In this document: positions 31,676-43,294 of the stretch, one piece after another
Position numbering within the stretch: the stretch's first letter is position 1
Layout of the letters: the number at the start of each line of letters is the position of its first letter
DNA from: an uncultured Opitutia bacterium
GTDB lineage: Bacteria > Verrucomicrobiota > Verrucomicrobiia > Opitutales > Opitutaceae
Length of the DNA: 43,361 nt
Direction: 5' to 3'
NCBI GenBank assembly: GCA_903825285.1
Contig: CAIJZY010000009.1
Coordinates: 1-43,361, forward strand
The notes under the pieces: model-generated
What the model saw: the letters and a program-made list of their open reading frames with translations, nothing else
Told to the model about the DNA's origin: nothing
Database searches by the model: none
Translations under genes and position numbers: made by a program

Positions 31676-33829
31676 CTAGCCGTCAAAGAGCAGTTCCGCG
31701 GGCGGTTGGTCAAGTCCGTGCCGCCGGATCAGCGGCTTGATGTCGGGGTCGCCGCCGGTGAAGTCGTGGAACAGCTGCAGGGCGTCCTTGCTGCCGCCGC
31801 GGGAGAGCACGGTGCTGCGGAAGCGGTCGCCATTGGCGCGGGTCAGGCCGCCGTGGGTGTTGAACCACTCGACGCTGTCGGCGGCGAGGACCTCGCTCCA
31901 GAAGTAGGAATAGTAGCCGGCGGAGTAGTCGCCGGAGAACGAGTGGGCGAAGTACGTGCTGCGGTAGCGCGGCGGCACGGGCGGGAAGTCCACGCCGGCC
32001 TGCTTGAGCGCGGCGGCCTCGAAGCCGACCACGTCGGCGGGCACCTCGGCCGGCTTGAGCTGGTGCCAGGCCTGGTCGATGACGTTGGCGCCGACGAGCT
32101 CGGTGATGGCGTAGCCCTGGTTGTACTTCTGGCCGTTGAGGAGGCGGCGGACCAGCACGGCGGGCATGGGCTCGCCCGTCTGGTAGTGCTTGGCGTAGTT
32201 CTTCAGCACCTCCGGCCAGAGCGCCCACATCTCGTTCGCCTGCGAGGGATACTCGACGAAGTCGGTCGGGACGCTGGTGCCGCTGAAGCGCGGGTAGGTC
32301 ACGTGCGAGAACATCCCGTGGAGGGCGTGGCCGAACTCGTGGAAGGCGGTGCGGACCTCGTCGTAGGTGAGGAGGGTCGGCTGACCGGCGGCCGGCTTCG
32401 GGATGTTGAGGTGGTTGGCGACGACGGGCTTGGTGCCGAGGAGCGCGGACTGCGAGACGTACTCGTTCATCCAGGCGCCGCCGCGCTTGGACGGCCGGGC
32501 GTAGTAGTCGATGAGGATGAGCGCGAGCGGCGAGCCGTCGGCGTCGAACACCTCGAACACGCGGACGTCGGGCTGGTAGGTGGGCAGGTCGTGGCGCTCC
32601 TTGAAGCTGAGGCCGTAGAGCTGGTGGGCGGCGTAGAACACGCCGTCGATGAGGACGTGGTTGAGCTCGAAGTAGGGCTTCAGCTGCGACTCGTCGAACT
32701 GGTAGAGGGCGTTGCGGACCTTCTCGCCGTAGAATTCCCAGTCGGCGGCGTCGACCTTGAAGCCGCCGTGCTCGCGCCCGATCATGAGCTGCAGGTTGGC
32801 GGCCTCGAGCTTGGCGTTCGCCACGGCGGGGGTCGCGAGCTGGGTGAGGAGATGGTTGACGGTCTCGACGTTGTGCGCGGTCTGGTCCTCGAGCTGGTAG
32901 GCGGCGTGGCTGGCGTAGCCGAGCAGCGCGGCGCGCTCGGCCCGGAGCCGGGCGAGGCGGATGACGGTGGCGCGGTTGTCGTACGGGCCGCCATGGCTGC
33001 CGCGGGCCAGCGAGGCCTGCATCAGGCGCAGCCGCAGCGCGCGGTTGCGCAGCGAGGCAAGGAGCGGCTGGCCGCTGGTGTTGAGGAGCGGGAGCGAGAA
33101 CTTGCCGGGATGGCCCTCGGCCTGCGCGGCGGCGGCGGCGGTGGCGATCTCGCTCTCGGTCAGGCCGGCGAGCTCCGCGCGCGTGTCCACGATCACGGAG
33201 TCGGCGTTCTTCTCCTTCTGCACGTTCTGGGTGAACGTGGTCTGGGCGGTGGCGATGTCGGCGTTGAGGGCCTTGAGCTTGGCCTTGTCGGCGTCGGACA
33301 GCTGCGCGCCCCCGCGGACGAAGTCCCGGTGGTAGCGCTCAAGGAGCCAACGCGACTCGGCGTCGAGCCCGAGGGATTCGCGCTGGGCGTAGAGGCGCTG
33401 GATGCGGGCGAAGAGCGCGCCGTTCAGCAGGATCGCGTCACGGTGGGCGGCGAGCTTGGGGGCGATGTCCGCCTCGATCTGCTCGAGCGCGGGATTGGTG
33501 TTGGCGCCCGCGAGGTTGGAGAAGAGCGCGTTGACCCGGTTGAGGATCACCCCGGAGCGCTCCAGCGCGACGAGGGTGTTGTCGAAGGTCGGCGCGGCCG
33601 GGTTGGTGGCGATGGCCTCGACCTCCTTGAGCTGGGCGGCCATGGCGGCGGCGAAGGCGGGGGCGTAGTGCTCGTCCTTGATCAGATTGAAGGGCGGCAG
33701 GTGGTACGGCAGCGGGCTTTCGCTCAGGAGGGGATTAGTGGACACGGCGGCGGGGGCGGCGGCCGGCTCATCCGCGCACAGCGGCGAGGCCAGGCAGGCG
33801 GCGAGCAGGAGCAGCGTGGGTTTGTGCAT
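31676..33829 (-). CDS. M3 family peptidyl-dipeptidase (Dcp-like), exported
   Basis: 717 residues from ATG at 33829, chosen because it opens a signal peptide (MHKPTLLLLAACLASPLCAD); a longer frame reaching 33898 adds a leader without support. The zinc site is HEFGHALHG (H497, E498, H501) with the third ligand E526 in DFVEYPSQANE, matching the Dcp arrangement exactly. The helical N-terminal half (LIKDEHYAPAFAAAMAAQLK) is also typical. Removes C-terminal dipeptides from oligopeptides, here probably in the periplasm. First gene of a leftward run with the thioredoxin-like lipoprotein. Confidence 0.95.
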   Translation of the reverse strand: MHKPTLLLLAACLASPLCADEPAAAPAAVSTNPLLSESPLPYHLPPFNLIKDEHYAPAFAAAMAAQLKEVEAIATNPAAPTFDNTLVALERSGVILNRVNALFSNLAGANTNPALEQIEADIAPKLAAHRDAILLNGALFARIQRLYAQRESLGLDAESRWLLERYHRDFVRGGAQLSDADKAKLKALNADIATAQTTFTQNVQKEKNADSVIVDTRAELAGLTESEIATAAAAAQAEGHPGKFSLPLLNTSGQPLLASLRNRALRLRLMQASLARGSHGGPYDNRATVIRLARLRAERAALLGYASHAAYQLEDQTAHNVETVNHLLTQLATPAVANAKLEAANLQLMIGREHGGFKVDAADWEFYGEKVRNALYQFDESQLKPYFELNHVLIDGVFYAAHQLYGLSFKERHDLPTYQPDVRVFEVFDADGSPLALILIDYYARPSKRGGAWMNEYVSQSALLGTKPVVANHLNIPKPAAGQPTLLTYDEVRTAFHEFGHALHGMFSHVTYPRFSGTSVPTDFVEYPSQANEMWALWPEVLKNYAKHYQTGEPMPAVLVRRLLNGQKYNQGYAITELVGANVIDQAWHQLKPAEVPADVVGFEAAALKQAGVDFPPVPPRYRSTYFAHSFSGDYSAGYYSYFWSEVLAADSVEWFNTHGGLTRANGDRFRSTVLSRGGSKDALQLFHDFTGGDPDIKPLIRRHGLDQPPAELLFDG

Positions 33830-34119
33830 GGGAAGAATGGGGGCGGAGCGGGGCTTGGCGAGGCCGGCCAACGTGGGCGCAAGGTCCCGGATTGGCAAGG
33901 CTGGGCCGGCCGGGGAACCGCGGCGGAAGGTTAATTTCGTCTCAAAACACGCGCCCCGCCGTGAACCGGCCGCGGTTTCACGCTACTAAGCGCCCTGAAC
34001 GCGTGGGGTTATTCCCGCCCGCCTGGCCGCCGTGGGTCCGGGGCGCTGGAACGGGGCGCGAAGGCCCCACGCTCAACCCAACCCGGTCCTTGCGACCCAT
34101 CCCAAAACAGAGACCCAAC

Positions 34120-34443
34120 ATGAAAAACGCACAGCTCAAGCGCCTGTTCCTCGCCGCCACCCTGGCGGCCCTCCCCGTGGCAGTCATCGCCGCCGGCAGT
34201 TCCAGCAGCGCGGAGGCGACGGAGGCCAAGTCCCCCGCGGTCGTCCGCGGCAAGGTCGAGGCCAAGTCTGACTCCAGCCTGACGGTCGGTGGCCACACCC
34301 TGAAGCTGACCGGCACGACGGCCTTCACCCGGGCGGGCGCCCCGGTCACGCGCGAGGACGTCAAGGTCGGCGACGAGGTCGCCGTCACCACGGCCGAGGA
34401 TGGCGAGACCGCCACCACGGTTGAGATCATGATGGCCGGCTAA
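34120..34443 (+). CDS. Small exported DUF5666-like protein
   Basis: 107 residues from ATG at 34120. Signal peptide MKNAQLKRLFLAATLAALPV..AAG, then one small beta domain: VVRGKVEAKSDSSLTVGGHT, TAFTRAGAPVTREDVKVGDE, VAVTTAEDGETATTVEI. The pattern G-x-V...SLTV...(D/E)VKVGDEV is that of DUF5666/OB-like exported domains of unknown function. Stands alone, followed by a strong hairpin before a convergent gene. Confidence 0.8.
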   Translation: MKNAQLKRLFLAATLAALPVAVIAAGSSSSAEATEAKSPAVVRGKVEAKSDSSLTVGGHTLKLTGTTAFTRAGAPVTREDVKVGDEVAVTTAEDGETATTVEIMMAG

Positions 34444-34456
34444 GCCGCCCGATTGC

Positions 34457-34487
34457 GCGACCGCCGGAGGCTCACTCCGGCGGTCGC
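34457..34487. terminator. Strong hairpin between convergent genes, likely bidirectional terminator
   Basis: Perfect 13-bp stem (GCGACCGCCGGAG / CTCCGGCGGTCGC) with a GCTCA loop. It begins 13 bases after the end of the DUF5666-like gene and touches the stop codon of the convergent SGNH gene (34487-34489). There is no U-run, so termination may be hairpin-only or the element may protect mRNA ends. Confidence 0.7.
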
Positions 34488-35575
34488 TACCGGCCGGCTG
34501 GGGTGGCCGCCTGGGCCAGCGCCTGCCGCAGGTGCGGCACGAGCCGGAGCGTGAACTCGATGGAGTCCGCGGCGGACAAGTGCGACCACTCGGGGCAGAC
34601 GAAGCTGGCGAGCTCCGGGAAGTCCTCGAAATAGATGCCGGGGGCGCCGGACTCCTTCAGGATCCGCGTCCACGGGCCGGCGCGCGGCGTGGCGGCGTCC
34701 TCGAGCTTCTTGAGCTCCCCGGTGACCGGGAAGCGGACAAAGATGACCTGGCCGCCGCGGGCGCGGATGCGCTGCACGGCGGAGGTGGTGTTCTTGAAGC
34801 GCGCCTCGACGGCCGCGCCCATCTGGGCGAGGAACGCCTCGCGGGGGACGTAGCTGGGCGGCGGCGGCGCGGTGAAGAGCGGGGGCCACCCGAATTTCAC
34901 GCGGTCCTGCAGCGGGCCGGGCTGCTCGCACGCCGCGACCATCCGGGCGCGGCGCTCGCGGTCAACCGAGTTGAAGTAGGGCGGCGTCCGGGGACCGCCC
35001 GTGCCGGCGCGCTTCGGCCATGGCACCTCCTTCAGTAGCCCGTCCAGGTCGAGGTCCCCCTCCTTGAGGAAGGCCAGGTGCTCCTCCGCGATCATGCCCA
35101 GCTGATGACTGGCGCGCTGCGCGAGCGTCCGGGTCTTGTAGCGCTTGAGCGCCTCCTCCGAGTGCTCGACCAGCGGGCCGCCGGGGGCGAGGTAGATCAG
35201 GGGAATGATGCTGCAGATCACCGTGCCGTGGAAGGAGGCATCGTCCGCGAGGTTCGCCAGGACCGGGTACGCGCAGCTGCCCGGGATTGCGAGCTGCACC
35301 GGCCGACGTCCAAGGCCGTGCTCAAGCTGATCCAGGTCGAGGTCGAACCAGGCGCGGGAGTCGCCGATGATGACGAGCGAGTCCGGCCGGACGGCGTCGC
35401 GCCGCTGCGCCCACAGGTCCGGGGTGTCGTTGAGCGTCGGCCCGAAGCCCCAGGCCCGGCAGCGGATCTCCCAGGCCGCACCCGCGACGAGGGTCAGGCC
35501 CGCGACGGCCAGCAGGATTCCCCGCCAGGGGAGGTCCGGGGTCGGACGCTCAAAACTGGAAGTAGATGAATGCAT
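34487..35575 (-). CDS. SGNH-like acyl-transfer partner of an MBOAT protein
   Basis: 362 residues. N-terminal membrane anchor (about 17-36, WRGILLAVAGLTLVAGAAW), then a periplasmic SGNH-type domain: LVIIGDSRAWFDLD (Ser73 in GDS), and near the end CPEWSHLSAADS with His332. The acidic residue three before the histidine is Glu329, where SGNH proteins usually have Asp. The gene overlaps the MBOAT gene by 26 bp, the arrangement of AlgJ/AlgI-like and PatB/PatA-like O-acetylation systems. Probably transfers acetyl groups to an extracellular polysaccharide or cell-wall polymer; the polymer is not identified. Confidence 0.8.
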   Translation of the reverse strand: MHSSTSSFERPTPDLPWRGILLAVAGLTLVAGAAWEIRCRAWGFGPTLNDTPDLWAQRRDAVRPDSLVIIGDSRAWFDLDLDQLEHGLGRRPVQLAIPGSCAYPVLANLADDASFHGTVICSIIPLIYLAPGGPLVEHSEEALKRYKTRTLAQRASHQLGMIAEEHLAFLKEGDLDLDGLLKEVPWPKRAGTGGPRTPPYFNSVDRERRARMVAACEQPGPLQDRVKFGWPPLFTAPPPPSYVPREAFLAQMGAAVEARFKNTTSAVQRIRARGGQVIFVRFPVTGELKKLEDAATPRAGPWTRILKESGAPGIYFEDFPELASFVCPEWSHLSAADSIEFTLRLVPHLRQALAQAATPAGR

Positions 35576-36971
35576 GGGCGGCGCCCTGGTTGAGGATGAT
35601 CGCGCAGAGCATCACGGTCCAAAGCGAGGCCACGAGCCAGCGGGGCATCCGCTGGACGACTGCCTCGACCGAGGTGTCGCGGAGCAGGCCATGGGCGAGG
35701 AGCAGCCCGACGGTGACGATCGCGACCTGCACGAGGGCGCGGGTGGTGAGGAGCGGGTCGCCGTGGGGAAGGGTCCCGACCATGGCATGGAGCAGGCGGG
35801 CCGCGGTGGTGAAGTCCGCGGCCCGGAAAAACACCCAGGCTAAGCAGACCGCCACATAGGTCGCGAAGGTGAGCGCGAGCCGCGCGCCGAGCGAGTGCAC
35901 CCACGGGGCGTCCTTGCCCAGGGCGCGGGCGACATGCTCCACGACCAGCAGGCCGCCATGGATCAGGCCCCACACCACAAAGGTCCAGGCGGGGCCGTGC
36001 CAGAGTCCGCCGATGAACATCACGATGATCAGGTTGACCGCGGCGCGCCAGGGCCCGACGCGGTTGCCGCCGAGCGGGAAGTAAAGGAAGTCGCGCAGGA
36101 ACGTGGAGAGCGAGATGTGCCACCGGCGCCAGAAGTCGGAGAAGCCCAGGGCCGCGTACGGGAAGCGGAAGTTGTCCTTGAGGTGGAAGCCGAGGCAGAG
36201 CGCCGCGCCGATGGCGCAGGTGGAATAGCCCGCGAAGTCGAAGAAGATCTGGCCCGCGAATGCCAGCACGCCGGCCCAGGCGTCAACCGCCAGCAGCGGT
36301 CCGCCATAGCTGAACACGCTGTCCGCGGCGCCGGACAGCATCGTGTCGGCCAGCACCGTCTTCTCGAACATTCCCAGCGTCATCATCAGCAGGCCCCACT
36401 GGAACTGACCCGCGCGCAGCGTGGGGGCCGCCACCAGCTGCGGCAGGAAGTCGGCGGCGCGGACGATCGGGCCCGCGACCAGCTGCGGGAAAAACGACAC
36501 GGCCAGCGTGAAGTCGCGCAGCGAGCGCGTCGGCTGGCAGACCCCGCGGTAGACGTCGAGGGTGTAGGACAGCGAGTGGAACGTGTAGAACGAGATGCCG
36601 ATCGGCAGGAAGATATCCAGGTGCGGGGGCGCGTAGTTCACCCCGACCCGCGCGAGCAGCCAGTGCACGTTTTCCAGCAGGAAATTCCCGTATTTGAAGT
36701 AGCCCAGCATGCTCAGGTTCGACGTCACGCTGGCGATCATCCAGCCGCGTTTGGAACCCGGCGTGGCGGCCCCCGCGATCCGCGAGCCGAGGTAGAAATC
36801 AAGCGCCGTGGTGGCGAACAGCAGGAGCGCGAACGGCGGATTCCAGGCGCCGTAGAACAGGTAGCTCGCGACGAGCAGGACGTTCTTGCGGGCCTCCCAT
36901 GAGCTCAGCGACCAGTAGAGCCCGAGGACGACGACAAAAAATACGACGAAGGTGAGCGAGTTGAACAGCAC
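35550..36971 (-). CDS. MBOAT family O-acyltransferase (AlgI-like)
   Basis: 473 residues from the GTG at 36971, chosen because it begins the family's usual (M)LFNSLTFVVFF and has GAAGG 8 bases upstream; an ATG 26 codons earlier is possible. About ten hydrophobic helices, with family blocks LDFYLGSRIAG, PIGISFYTFHSLSYTLDVYR, FFPQLVAGPIVRA, FWRRWHISLSTFLRDFLYFP and GGLWHGPAWTFVVWGLIHG. Candidate catalytic histidines are H285, H325 and H338. Moves acyl groups across the inner membrane for O-acetylation of exported glycans, with the overlapping SGNH partner. No polymer synthase is in the window. Confidence 0.93.
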   Translation of the reverse strand: MLFNSLTFVVFFVVVLGLYWSLSSWEARKNVLLVASYLFYGAWNPPFALLLFATTALDFYLGSRIAGAATPGSKRGWMIASVTSNLSMLGYFKYGNFLLENVHWLLARVGVNYAPPHLDIFLPIGISFYTFHSLSYTLDVYRGVCQPTRSLRDFTLAVSFFPQLVAGPIVRAADFLPQLVAAPTLRAGQFQWGLLMMTLGMFEKTVLADTMLSGAADSVFSYGGPLLAVDAWAGVLAFAGQIFFDFAGYSTCAIGAALCLGFHLKDNFRFPYAALGFSDFWRRWHISLSTFLRDFLYFPLGGNRVGPWRAAVNLIIVMFIGGLWHGPAWTFVVWGLIHGGLLVVEHVARALGKDAPWVHSLGARLALTFATYVAVCLAWVFFRAADFTTAARLLHAMVGTLPHGDPLLTTRALVQVAIVTVGLLLAHGLLRDTSVEAVVQRMPRWLVASLWTVMLCAIILNQGAAHAFIYFQF

Positions 36972-37171
36972 AGGGGGGGCCTTCGGATGCGGAGGCAAGC
37001 GGCAGTCAGAAACGACGCAAGCCCCATCACTCATTCTACCGCCGCCCTTGTTAGATTTTTCTCCGGCGAGGTTAACAGAACGTGTGCACCCAGTATTATT
37101 GGCCGGGATTACCCCGGAAAATTCCCCAATCACGGCGCGTACTGCGCGCGGATGGTGACGCTGTGTCGGAC

Positions 37172-39880
<2,709 letters not shown>

Positions 39881-39905
39881 CGGGGCGGGGTGCGCGTCGT
39901 CCGCG

Positions 39906-40979
39906 TCAGGCGACGGTCAGGGCCTCGAGGCCGCTGAGCCGCAGGGCGGTCGGCGGCGCCGGCAGCGGGCGGGGGGCGTGGGCGCGGACGGCCGCCGCGA
40001 TGGCCGCGATGTGCGCCGGCGTGGAGCCGCAGCAGCCGCCGACGACATTGAGCCAGCCCTGGGCGGCGAAGTCGCCGAGCACGGCGGCCATGTCGGCCGG
40101 GGTCTCGTCGTAGCCGCCGAACGCGTTGGGCAGGCCCGCGTTCGGGTAGCAGCTCACGAAGCCCTCGGCCAGGCCGGCGAGCTCCTCGAGGTAGGGCCGC
40201 ATCTGGGCGCCGCCGAGGGCGCAGTTCAGCCCGACGCTGAAGGGTTGGGCGTGGCGGATGCTGTGATAGAAAGCGCTCACCGTCTGGCCCGACAGCGTGC
40301 GGCCGGAGGCGTCGGTGATCGTCACGGAGATCATCACCGGCAGCCGCACGCCGGTCTCGTCGGCTAGGAGCTCCAGGGCGAAGAGCGCGGCCTTGGCGTT
40401 CAGCGTGTCGAAGATCGTCTCGACCAGCAGCGCGTCCACGCCCCCGGCGGCGAGCGCGCGGGCCTGCTCGAGGTAGGCGGCGACGAGGTCGTCGAAGGTC
40501 ACGGCGCGGAAGTCCGGCCGGTTGACGTCCGGCGAGAGCGACGCCGTGCGGTTGGTCGGACCGAGGGCGCCGGCGACGAAGCAGGGCCGGCCCAGCCGCT
40601 GCGTGGCGCGGTCGGCGGCGCGGCGCGCGACCTCCGCCGCGGCGCGGTTCAGCTCCGGCACGATCGCCTGCAGGTGGTAGTCCGCCTGCGAGATGGCGTT
40701 CGCGTTGAAGGTGTTCGTCTCGATGAGGTCGGCGCCGGCATCGAAGTAGGCCGCGTGGATCTCCTCGATCACGGCGGGCTGGGTGAGGCTCAGCAGGTCG
40801 TTGTTGCCCCGGAGGTCATGGGCATGGTCGCGGAAGCGGTCCCCGCGGAAGTCGGCCTCCGTGAGCGACCGCGCCTGGATCATCGTGCCCATCGCTCCGT
40901 CGAGGACGGCGATGCGCCGCTCCAGCAGCGCGCGGAGCGCGGCGGTCGACGGGGCGGGCGTGGGCGAGGCGGCGGACAT
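39906..40979 (-). CDS. metH: Methionine synthase, N-terminal homocysteine-binding part
   Basis: 357 residues from ATG at 40979 ([20 protein letters not shown]...); an ATG at 41033 would add 18 residues and lie against the candidate operator. A complete homocysteine methyltransferase barrel: [35 protein letters not shown], and the zinc cysteines GLNCALGG (C253) and [10 protein letters not shown] (C316, C317). It ends [13 protein letters not shown], exactly where full-length MetH passes into the pterin domain, then a TGA. The second half follows in another frame. Either a natural two-subunit MetH or a frameshift at the junction. Confidence 0.9.
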   Translation of the reverse strand: MSAASPTPAPSTAALRALLERRIAVLDGAMGTMIQARSLTEADFRGDRFRDHAHDLRGNNDLLSLTQPAVIEEIHAAYFDAGADLIETNTFNANAISQADYHLQAIVPELNRAAAEVARRAADRATQRLGRPCFVAGALGPTNRTASLSPDVNRPDFRAVTFDDLVAAYLEQARALAAGGVDALLVETIFDTLNAKAALFALELLADETGVRLPVMISVTITDASGRTLSGQTVSAFYHSIRHAQPFSVGLNCALGGAQMRPYLEELAGLAEGFVSCYPNAGLPNAFGGYDETPADMAAVLGDFAAQGWLNVVGGCCGSTPAHIAAIAAAVRAHAPRPLPAPPTALRLSGLEALTVA

Positions 40980-41037
40980 GGCGGGAGAGCGGTTCCGAAC
41001 ACAACGCGGCGGCGACCGCTTGGCAAGACTCATATCG

Positions 41038-41061
41038 ATAAATCACCATGCGTTGATATAT
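41038..41061. promoter_or_regulatory. Candidate operator upstream of metH
   Basis: AT-rich inverted repeat in a GC-rich setting: ATAAATCA, 8-bp spacer CCATGCGT, TGATATAT (one mismatch between arms). It lies about 60-80 bp upstream of the preferred metH start. Form and position fit an operator for an ArsR-type regulator of methionine/SAH metabolism (SahR-like), but the link to that regulator is inference; no such gene is in the window. Confidence 0.35.
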
Positions 41062-41103
41062 GACGATCTAGGCGAGCGGCGGACGCGGACCGGCGGCGGC
41101 CGG

Positions 41104-41499
41104 TCACTTCTTGCGCACCACGCTGGTCCGCACCACGTCCCGGCCGGGCTCGTAGGTGACGTCGGCCTGGAGCTCGCTGCCGTCGAAGATCATCTCGGTG
41201 GGCGTGCCGATCAGCTCCCAGAGCCCGAGCGTGACGGTGTCGGCCGCGCCATGCAGGCGCGCGCGGCTGGTCCGGGCGGCCTGGCTGTAGCCCTGGACGA
41301 AGACATAGTGGTCGGTGCGGACGTGGTCGGCGGCGACCTCGGTGCCCTGCGGGGCGCCAAACTCGGCCAGCACCTGCGCGCGGGGCGTGCCCGGATTGAG
41401 CTTGGTCAGGTCCTTGGCCGGGGGCTGGCGGCTGGCCATGCCGATGGAGCAGCCGCTGAGCAGCAGGAGGACGGCAAAGCTGGCGGGACGTCGGAACAT
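41104..41499 (-). CDS. Lipoprotein with BamE-like pattern, unknown function
   Basis: 131 residues. Lipoprotein signal MFRRPASFAVLLLLSGCS with lipobox LSGC (Cys17). The segment LTKLNPGTPRAQVLAEFGAP has the two-helix 'L-x-PG-x-(x)-x-x-V...FG-x-P' pattern of BamE/SmpA-like and similar lipoproteins, followed by beta strands (HYVFVQGYSQAA, EMIFDGSELQADVTYEPG). Too little similarity is visible to call it BamE. Lies upstream of metH on the same strand with about 125 bp to the metH start. Confidence 0.7.
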   Translation of the reverse strand: MFRRPASFAVLLLLSGCSIGMASRQPPAKDLTKLNPGTPRAQVLAEFGAPQGTEVAADHVRTDHYVFVQGYSQAARTSRARLHGAADTVTLGLWELIGTPTEMIFDGSELQADVTYEPGRDVVRTSVVRKK

Positions 41500-41578
41500 G
41501 GCAGGGCGGCGGAGCTGGGACCCGGCTCAGGGCTAGGGGTTCCCGTCGGTGGGGCAAGCCCGGAGGGAGGGGACCGGA

Positions 41579-41693
41579 CGAACACCCAACGCCGAACACC
41601 GGACGCCCACCGCCGAAGGATCATCCCGCGGCGCGGCCGAGCAAAGGTGTTCACTTCGATGTTGGATGTTCGGCGTTGGACGTTCGGCGTTCG
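41579..41693. repeat. Inverted blocks of 7-bp tandem repeats (CGAACNC family)
   Basis: 41579-41620 is six heptamers: CGAACAC, CCAACGC, CGAACAC, CGGACGC, CCACCGC, CGAAGGA. After a 38-bp middle, 41659-41693 has five heptamers of the same family on the other strand: ATGTTGG, ATGTTCG, GCGTTGG, ACGTTCG, GCGTTCG. It lies in the 281-bp gap between the divergent lipoprotein and ilvA genes. Confidence 0.85.
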
Positions 41694-41780
41694 CCGGGAC
41701 CTGCCGCAAGATCCGCATGGACACCGGCGGCATTTGCCGTCACACCCACCCCCTCGGAAGGGGTGTCCCTCCCGCGCCCA

Positions 41781-43292
41781 ATGATCGACTATCTCCAGAA
41801 AATCCTGACCGCGCGCGTGTACGACGTCGCCCGGGAGACGCCGCTCGAGAAGGCGGCGAACCTGTCGGCCCGGCTGAACAACACGCTGCTGCTGAAGCGG
41901 GAGGACACGCAGAGCGTCTTCTCGTTCAAGCTCCGCGGCGCCTACAACAAGATGGCGCAGCTGGCGCCCGAGGTGCTGCGGCGCGGGGTGATCTGCGCCT
42001 CGGCGGGCAACCACGCGCAGGGCGTCGCGCTCGCGGCCAAGCGGCTGGGCGGCCGCGCCGTGATTGTCATGCCCCGGACCACGCCGCAGGTGAAGATCCA
42101 GGCGGTGAAGGCGCGGGGCGGCGAGGTGGTGCTGTTCGGCGACACCTTCGACGAGGCCAACACCTATGCGCGCGAGCTGGAGGCCAAGAAGGGCCTGACC
42201 TTCGTGCACCCGTTCGACGACCCGGACGTGATCGCCGGCCAGGGCACCATCGCGATGGAGATCCTCCGGCAGCACCCGGGTCCGCTGCACGCGATCTTCA
42301 TCGCTGTCGGCGGCGGCGGCCTGGCCGCCGGCGTGGCCGCCTACGTGAAGCGCGTGAACCCCAAGATCCGCGTCATCGGCGTCGAGCCCTTCGACTCGGC
42401 CGCGATGTACGAGTCGCTCCGCGCGGGCCGCCGCGTGCGCCTCGACCGCGTGGGCCTGTTTGCCGACGGCGTCGCGGTCAAGCAGGTGGGCGTGGAGCCC
42501 TTCCGGCTTTGCCGGAAGCATCTCGACGAGGTGGTCCGGGTGGACACCGACGACATCTGCGCGGCGATCAAGGACGTGTTCGAGGACACGCGGGCGGTGC
42601 TCGAGCCGGCCGGCGCGCTGGCGGTGGCGGGCGCGAAGGCCTACGTGGAGCGGCACCGGCTGAAGGGCGAGACCCTCGCGGCCGTGGCCTGCGGCGCGAA
42701 CCTGAACTTCGACCGCCTGCGGTTCATCGCCGAGCGCGCGGAGGTCGGCGAGCACCGCGAGGGCGTCTTCGCCGTGACCATCCCGGAGGTGCCGGGCAGC
42801 CTGAAGCGGTTCTGCGCCCTGATCGGGCACCGCAACGTGACGGAGTTCAACTACCGCATCGCGGACGCCGCGTCGGCGCACATCTTCGTGGGCATCCAGA
42901 TGACGGCCGGCCGGGCCGAGAGCCGGCGGATCGCGGCGCACTTCACCCGGCACGGCTTCAAGACCGTCGACATCACGGGCGACGAGATGGCCAAGCTGCA
43001 TGTCCGCCACATGGTCGGCGGCCGCACGGCGCTGGCGAAGGACGAGCTGGTGCTGCGCTTCGAGTTTCCCGAGCGGTCGGGCGCGCTGCTGAACTTCCTG
43101 AACTCGATGTCGCCGAACTGGAACATCAGCCTCTTCCACTACCGCAACCACGGCGCCGACTACGGCCGCGTGCTCGTGGGCCTGCAGGTGCCGCCGGCCG
43201 ATTCGGCGGAGTTCCAGCGCTTCCTCAAGACCCTCGGCTACCGGTACTGGGACGAGACCCAGAACCAGGCCTACCAGCTCTTCCTGCGGTGA
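41781..43292 (+). CDS. ilvA: Threonine ammonia-lyase, biosynthetic
   Basis: 503 residues from ATG at 41781 (MIDYLQKILTARVYDVARET...). PLP lysine K50 in SFKLRGAYNKM, phosphate-binding loop AVGGGGLAAGVAAY, and substrate loop SAGNHAQGVALAA. The C-terminal ~180 residues carry two ACT-like domains (VFAVTIPEVPGSLKRFCALI and LVLRFEFPERSGALLNFLNS), the feature that separates the long, isoleucine-inhibited biosynthetic enzyme from the short catabolic TdcB. Makes 2-oxobutanoate from threonine as the first step to isoleucine. Stand-alone here; a palindromic repeat follows the stop codon. Confidence 0.95.
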   Translation: MIDYLQKILTARVYDVARETPLEKAANLSARLNNTLLLKREDTQSVFSFKLRGAYNKMAQLAPEVLRRGVICASAGNHAQGVALAAKRLGGRAVIVMPRTTPQVKIQAVKARGGEVVLFGDTFDEANTYARELEAKKGLTFVHPFDDPDVIAGQGTIAMEILRQHPGPLHAIFIAVGGGGLAAGVAAYVKRVNPKIRVIGVEPFDSAAMYESLRAGRRVRLDRVGLFADGVAVKQVGVEPFRLCRKHLDEVVRVDTDDICAAIKDVFEDTRAVLEPAGALAVAGAKAYVERHRLKGETLAAVACGANLNFDRLRFIAERAEVGEHREGVFAVTIPEVPGSLKRFCALIGHRNVTEFNYRIADAASAHIFVGIQMTAGRAESRRIAAHFTRHGFKTVDITGDEMAKLHVRHMVGGRTALAKDELVLRFEFPERSGALLNFLNSMSPNWNISLFHYRNHGADYGRVLVGLQVPPADSAEFQRFLKTLGYRYWDETQNQAYQLFLR

Positions 43293-43294
43293 GA

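Noticed and set aside
33960-33982. Hairpin GTGAACCG...CGGTTTCAC upstream of the DUF5666-like gene
   Set aside because: Stem has a bulge, is short, and no U-run or regulatory context is visible.
36972-37171. Rho-independent terminator after metH
   Set aside because: Two 5-bp stems (GCGCG/CGCGC, CCGGG/CCCGG) are too weak and lack a T-run.
41034-41103. SAM, SAH or cobalamin riboswitch before metH
   Set aside because: The leader is too short and no conserved riboswitch core (for example a B12 box) can be read; an operator fits better.
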